A DNA stretch of 64,000 nucleotides from an uncultured Bacteroidales bacterium. GTDB lineage: Bacteria; Bacteroidota; Bacteroidia; Bacteroidales; Bacteroidaceae. Position 1 is the stretch's first letter, and each line of letters opens with the position of its first letter. The notes under the pieces are model-generated. The model saw only the letters and a program-made list of their open reading frames with translations. It was not told the DNA's origin and made no database searches. Made by a program: the position numbers and the translations under genes. The stretch covers positions 59,664 through 123,663 of the forward strand of contig CACYQI010000003.1 of NCBI GenBank assembly GCA_902776455.1, written 5' to 3'. Shown piece by piece: positions 61,632-64,000 of this stretch.

Positions 61632-63326
61632 ATGAAACACAGTAAATTACTCTGCGTTCTCGCTTTGGCAGTCCTCGCTTGTCTGTCGGCAAACGCACAA
61701 GACCTCAAGCTGAAAGGCATCGGTCACAACAATCGCTACGACGACGGTGACCAAATGAAATCCACCTATGTGGGTTGGAACTCCGAGCTTGGGAAGGCCA
61801 TTTTCATCGTCGATAACGGCATCTATGCCATGAACTACGACGGCTCGACGCTCAGCACTCCCGTGAAAGAGCCGGCCGTGACGGCCGCAGAAGTGCGGGC
61901 CGACAACGCTAAAGCCCAGTGGGCCACGAACTTCAACATGATGTTCGGCAACTCCGGAGCCGTCTATGCCGACGGGAAACTCGTTACTGTCTATTCGCGC
62001 GACGAGTCCTCCACCACCGACGACGAGCTGTTCCAAGTCTGCAAGTGGGACGCCATGAGCGGCGAACTGCTGAGCAAGGAGACACGCCCCAAGTCGGACT
62101 GTCTGGAGTCGGCCGGCATGGCCTACAACCCCAAGGACGGAAAAGTCTATGGACTCTTCTATCTGACCGGACAGGACTTGCCCGAGGAAATCACCTCCGA
62201 CCCCGACTACTTCGAGGACCAGGACGCTGACATGACCGACGGCGACGCTGGCTACTGCCTCTGCTCCATCGACCTCAGTACCATGAAGATAACGCCCATC
62301 ACGCCCGGACTCTACTACTACAACTTCGTCACCTTCGCCATCAATAGCGAGGGACGCGCCTTCGCCCTCACCAGCGGAGGCAGCAGAGGCGTGCTCAACG
62401 ACGACGGCAAGCTGATCGACATCAACGGCGACCTCGCCGGAGCACAGCTCTGCGAGTTCAGCCTCAAGACGGGACGCATGCTCACCAAGGCCGTGCAGAA
62501 GATGGACAGCGAGGGCGAAGTCTATACCGACTACGTGCCCCTCGTGCCCGGTACGGGTTACTGCTCGCAGTACCGCCGGCAGGCTGCATGCTTTGCCAAA
62601 AGCAATCCCGGCAAGATGTACTGGATAGGCTACGTCAACAGCGGCAAGGGCATCAACGAATGGGGCTCGTGGAGTTCCCTCCCCGACAGAGAATGGCGCA
62701 CCAACGGAAAGTACGACACCGCACTCTACGAAGTGGACATCGAGACAGGCGAAGCCACCTTGCTCTCCCTCGTACCCAACCGATGGACCTTCTCAGCCCT
62801 CTGGGTGGACAACGATGACGCAAGCGACGGCGCAGGCATCGACGTCGTAGGAAAAGGACCCGCCACAGGAGCCTACATCGCACTCTCTACGGCCGACAAC
62901 GGAGCCATGTGGCAGCAAGTGGAGATAGGTCAGCAGTACACCTACTACCTCGAACCCGCCGTAGGCTGGCAAGTGCATAGCGTCACCTTCAACAACGTGG
63001 ACATCACAAGCCAAGTCACACCTGCAGGCATGATCACCACGCCCGTCATCACCGGCGAACACTCAACCCTCTTCGTCACCTTCGAGCAGAGCAGCGATGC
63101 CATCAACAGCCCGAAGCAGCAGGCAAGCCAGGCACGAATCCTCGGCAAGGAAGGCGGCATCAGCGTGCAGAACGCCCAGGAAGGCGACCTCCTCCAAGTC
63201 TATACGCCCGACGGCATGCTCCTCCACTCGCAAAAGCTCCAGTCCGGTCAGGCCGACATCGCCCTCGACAGCAAGACACTCTACATCGTCAAAGTTGCCG
63301 ACAAAGTAGTGAAAGTAAGACTTTGA
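61632..63326 (+). CDS. Secreted protein with beta-propeller-like repeats and T9SS-like tail
   Basis: A 564-residue protein with a Sec signal peptide (about 1-23). Residues 30-410 show recurring strand patterns (AIFIVDNGIYAMNYDGSTL, LFQVCKWDAMSGELLSKE, AGMAYNPKDGKVYGLFYL, ALYEVDIETGEATLLSLV) reminiscent of a propeller. A beta module with ITTPVITGEHSTLFVTFE follows at about 420-495. The C-terminus (GISVQNAQEGDLLQVYTPDGMLLHSQKL...IVKVADKVVKVRL) resembles type A T9SS sorting signals. Function unknown. Confidence 0.75.
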   Translation: MKHSKLLCVLALAVLACLSANAQDLKLKGIGHNNRYDDGDQMKSTYVGWNSELGKAIFIVDNGIYAMNYDGSTLSTPVKEPAVTAAEVRADNAKAQWATNFNMMFGNSGAVYADGKLVTVYSRDESSTTDDELFQVCKWDAMSGELLSKETRPKSDCLESAGMAYNPKDGKVYGLFYLTGQDLPEEITSDPDYFEDQDADMTDGDAGYCLCSIDLSTMKITPITPGLYYYNFVTFAINSEGRAFALTSGGSRGVLNDDGKLIDINGDLAGAQLCEFSLKTGRMLTKAVQKMDSEGEVYTDYVPLVPGTGYCSQYRRQAACFAKSNPGKMYWIGYVNSGKGINEWGSWSSLPDREWRTNGKYDTALYEVDIETGEATLLSLVPNRWTFSALWVDNDDASDGAGIDVVGKGPATGAYIALSTADNGAMWQQVEIGQQYTYYLEPAVGWQVHSVTFNNVDITSQVTPAGMITTPVITGEHSTLFVTFEQSSDAINSPKQQASQARILGKEGGISVQNAQEGDLLQVYTPDGMLLHSQKLQSGQADIALDSKTLYIVKVADKVVKVRL

Positions 63327-63360
63327 AAAGGTAAAAAAGCGAAAAAGTAAAAAGGGAAAA
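63327..63360. repeat. 7-9-bp-period array (AAAAAGT type)
   Basis: About five A-rich units with AAAAAGNN pattern between the two last genes. Confidence 0.55.
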
Positions 63361-63394
63361 AGGAATAATACATTATTAAATATATAATAACTAC

Positions 63395-64000
63395 ATGAGA
63401 AAAATTACATTATTATTTGCCGCATTGCTCTCTTTCGCAGGGGCAACAATGGCACAGAAGTCTTTGCCTTATAGTTATGGCTTTGAGGACTACAACCTCG
63501 ACCAAGACGGCTGGACAACGTACTTCGGCACCAGTTTGTCAAAGAACAACAACGAGTGTAAGATTGTAGGAGATGCAAAGAAAACAGGAAGCTATGGTTT
63601 CCGCTTCTCCTCATTCAACACAGCCGGAGCAAATGCACAATATCTCATTTCTCCGGAACTGAATGCTTCCAATGGCGTTGATGTTTCCTTTGCGTGGAAA
63701 GTCAGTCATGGACAGTATTCCGAAAGTTTTAAGGTGGGATACTCTACAACGAATACTGATGTGAGCAGCTTTACATGGGACGAGGGTACGACAAGCAATA
63801 GCACGGGTTGGAAAAACTATGAAAACTCCTTCCCTGCTGGCACAAAGTATGTTGCCATCTACTATTATTCTAATTATTGTGGTCGCCTCTATGTCGATGA
63901 TTTCAGCTTTACTGCTCCTCTTAATGGCCCCGCTTTGGTAGTAGAAGATGGTACCACCGCAATAAATAATGGCTACAACTATAACTTTGGCCTCGCCATA
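63395..64000 (+). CDS. Secreted protein with cleaved-adhesin/choice-of-anchor J domain, C-terminus beyond window
   Basis: The ATG at 63395 opens a frame that continues to the window edge (202 codons), so the gene is truncated. Signal peptide at about 1-20. Residues 22-185 form one jellyroll module: PYSYGFEDYNLDQDGWTTY, GSYGFRFSSF, AQYLISPELNASNGVDVSFAWK and YVAIYYYSNYCGRLYVDDFSF. This is the 'cleaved adhesin' or anchor-J pattern of Bacteroidota surface proteins and gingipain adhesin regions. It probably belongs with the preceding secreted protein. Function beyond the module is unknown. Confidence 0.82.
   Translation, partial: MRKITLLFAALLSFAGATMAQKSLPYSYGFEDYNLDQDGWTTYFGTSLSKNNNECKIVGDAKKTGSYGFRFSSFNTAGANAQYLISPELNASNGVDVSFAWKVSHGQYSESFKVGYSTTNTDVSSFTWDEGTTSNSTGWKNYENSFPAGTKYVAIYYYSNYCGRLYVDDFSFTAPLNGPALVVEDGTTAINNGYNYNFGLAI

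Overview
The window reads as chromosomal DNA of a Bacteroidales bacterium, most likely Prevotellaceae. The evidence is the Bacteroidota promoter signature (-7 box TAnnTTTG, often with TTTG near -33) ahead of most transcription units, moderately high GC, secreted proteins with type IX secretion-like C-terminal tails, a fused SecDF, GH115 and GH92 glycosidases, a C10 (streptopain-type) protease, and an HU-like/P5/smalltalk cassette. No rRNA, tRNA, CRISPR array, insertion sequence or replication origin was found. Homology calls come from reading the translations, without database searches.

Layout. 1-6 kb: truncated C10 protease, VanZ-like protein, two consecutive Na+-dependent NSS transporters, a helix-hairpin-helix protein, and a hicAB toxin-antitoxin pair. 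6-12 kb: GH115 alpha-glucuronidase and a QueA-type enzyme. 12-19 kb: DUF2027 protein, then a minus-strand run with manC, an SGNH hydrolase, a HIT protein, greA, dprA, a thioesterase and a DUF2851 protein. 19-25 kb: plus-strand dapB, lepB, wbqC-like, rluA-like and PHP genes. 26-35.5 kb: a minus-strand run of guaB, two parvulin-type PPIases, an OstA-like protein, a small membrane protein, mutL and trpS. 35.8-43.4 kb: a NapH/NapG-like polyferredoxin, a Tat-type aldo/keto reductase, a GH92 mannosidase, a deaminase and a CPBP protease. 43.5-52.2 kb: a giant coiled-coil surface lipoprotein, an OmpA-type protein and two more envelope proteins. 52.4-60 kb: smalltalk/P5/HU-like cassette, hupB, rhomboid protease, an EEP phosphohydrolase and secDF. 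61.6 kb to the end: secreted proteins, the last truncated.

The most unusual content is a dense, layered set of repeats. (a) Tandem arrays at eight loci have different sequences but all share a period of exactly 22 bp, and most units carry a palindromic core. (b) Nearly every short intergenic spacer carries its own degenerate array with a 7-10 bp unit, often running into a stop codon. One 9-bp array lies in frame inside mutL. (c) Several interspersed elements are built from hairpins joined by a family-specific linker, and in one family the stem sequences differ while staying self-complementary. (d) A GC-rich palindromic element occurs between genes and also in frame inside conserved genes (three times in the QueA-type gene, once in rluA, once or twice in the wbqC-like gene).

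A separate surprise is a 72-bp exact reverse-complement copy of the catalytic-motif region of the pseudouridine synthase gene. It forms codons 28-51 of an envelope-protein gene 27 kb away and is codon-aligned at both ends. The two mRNAs could therefore pair perfectly over 72 nt.
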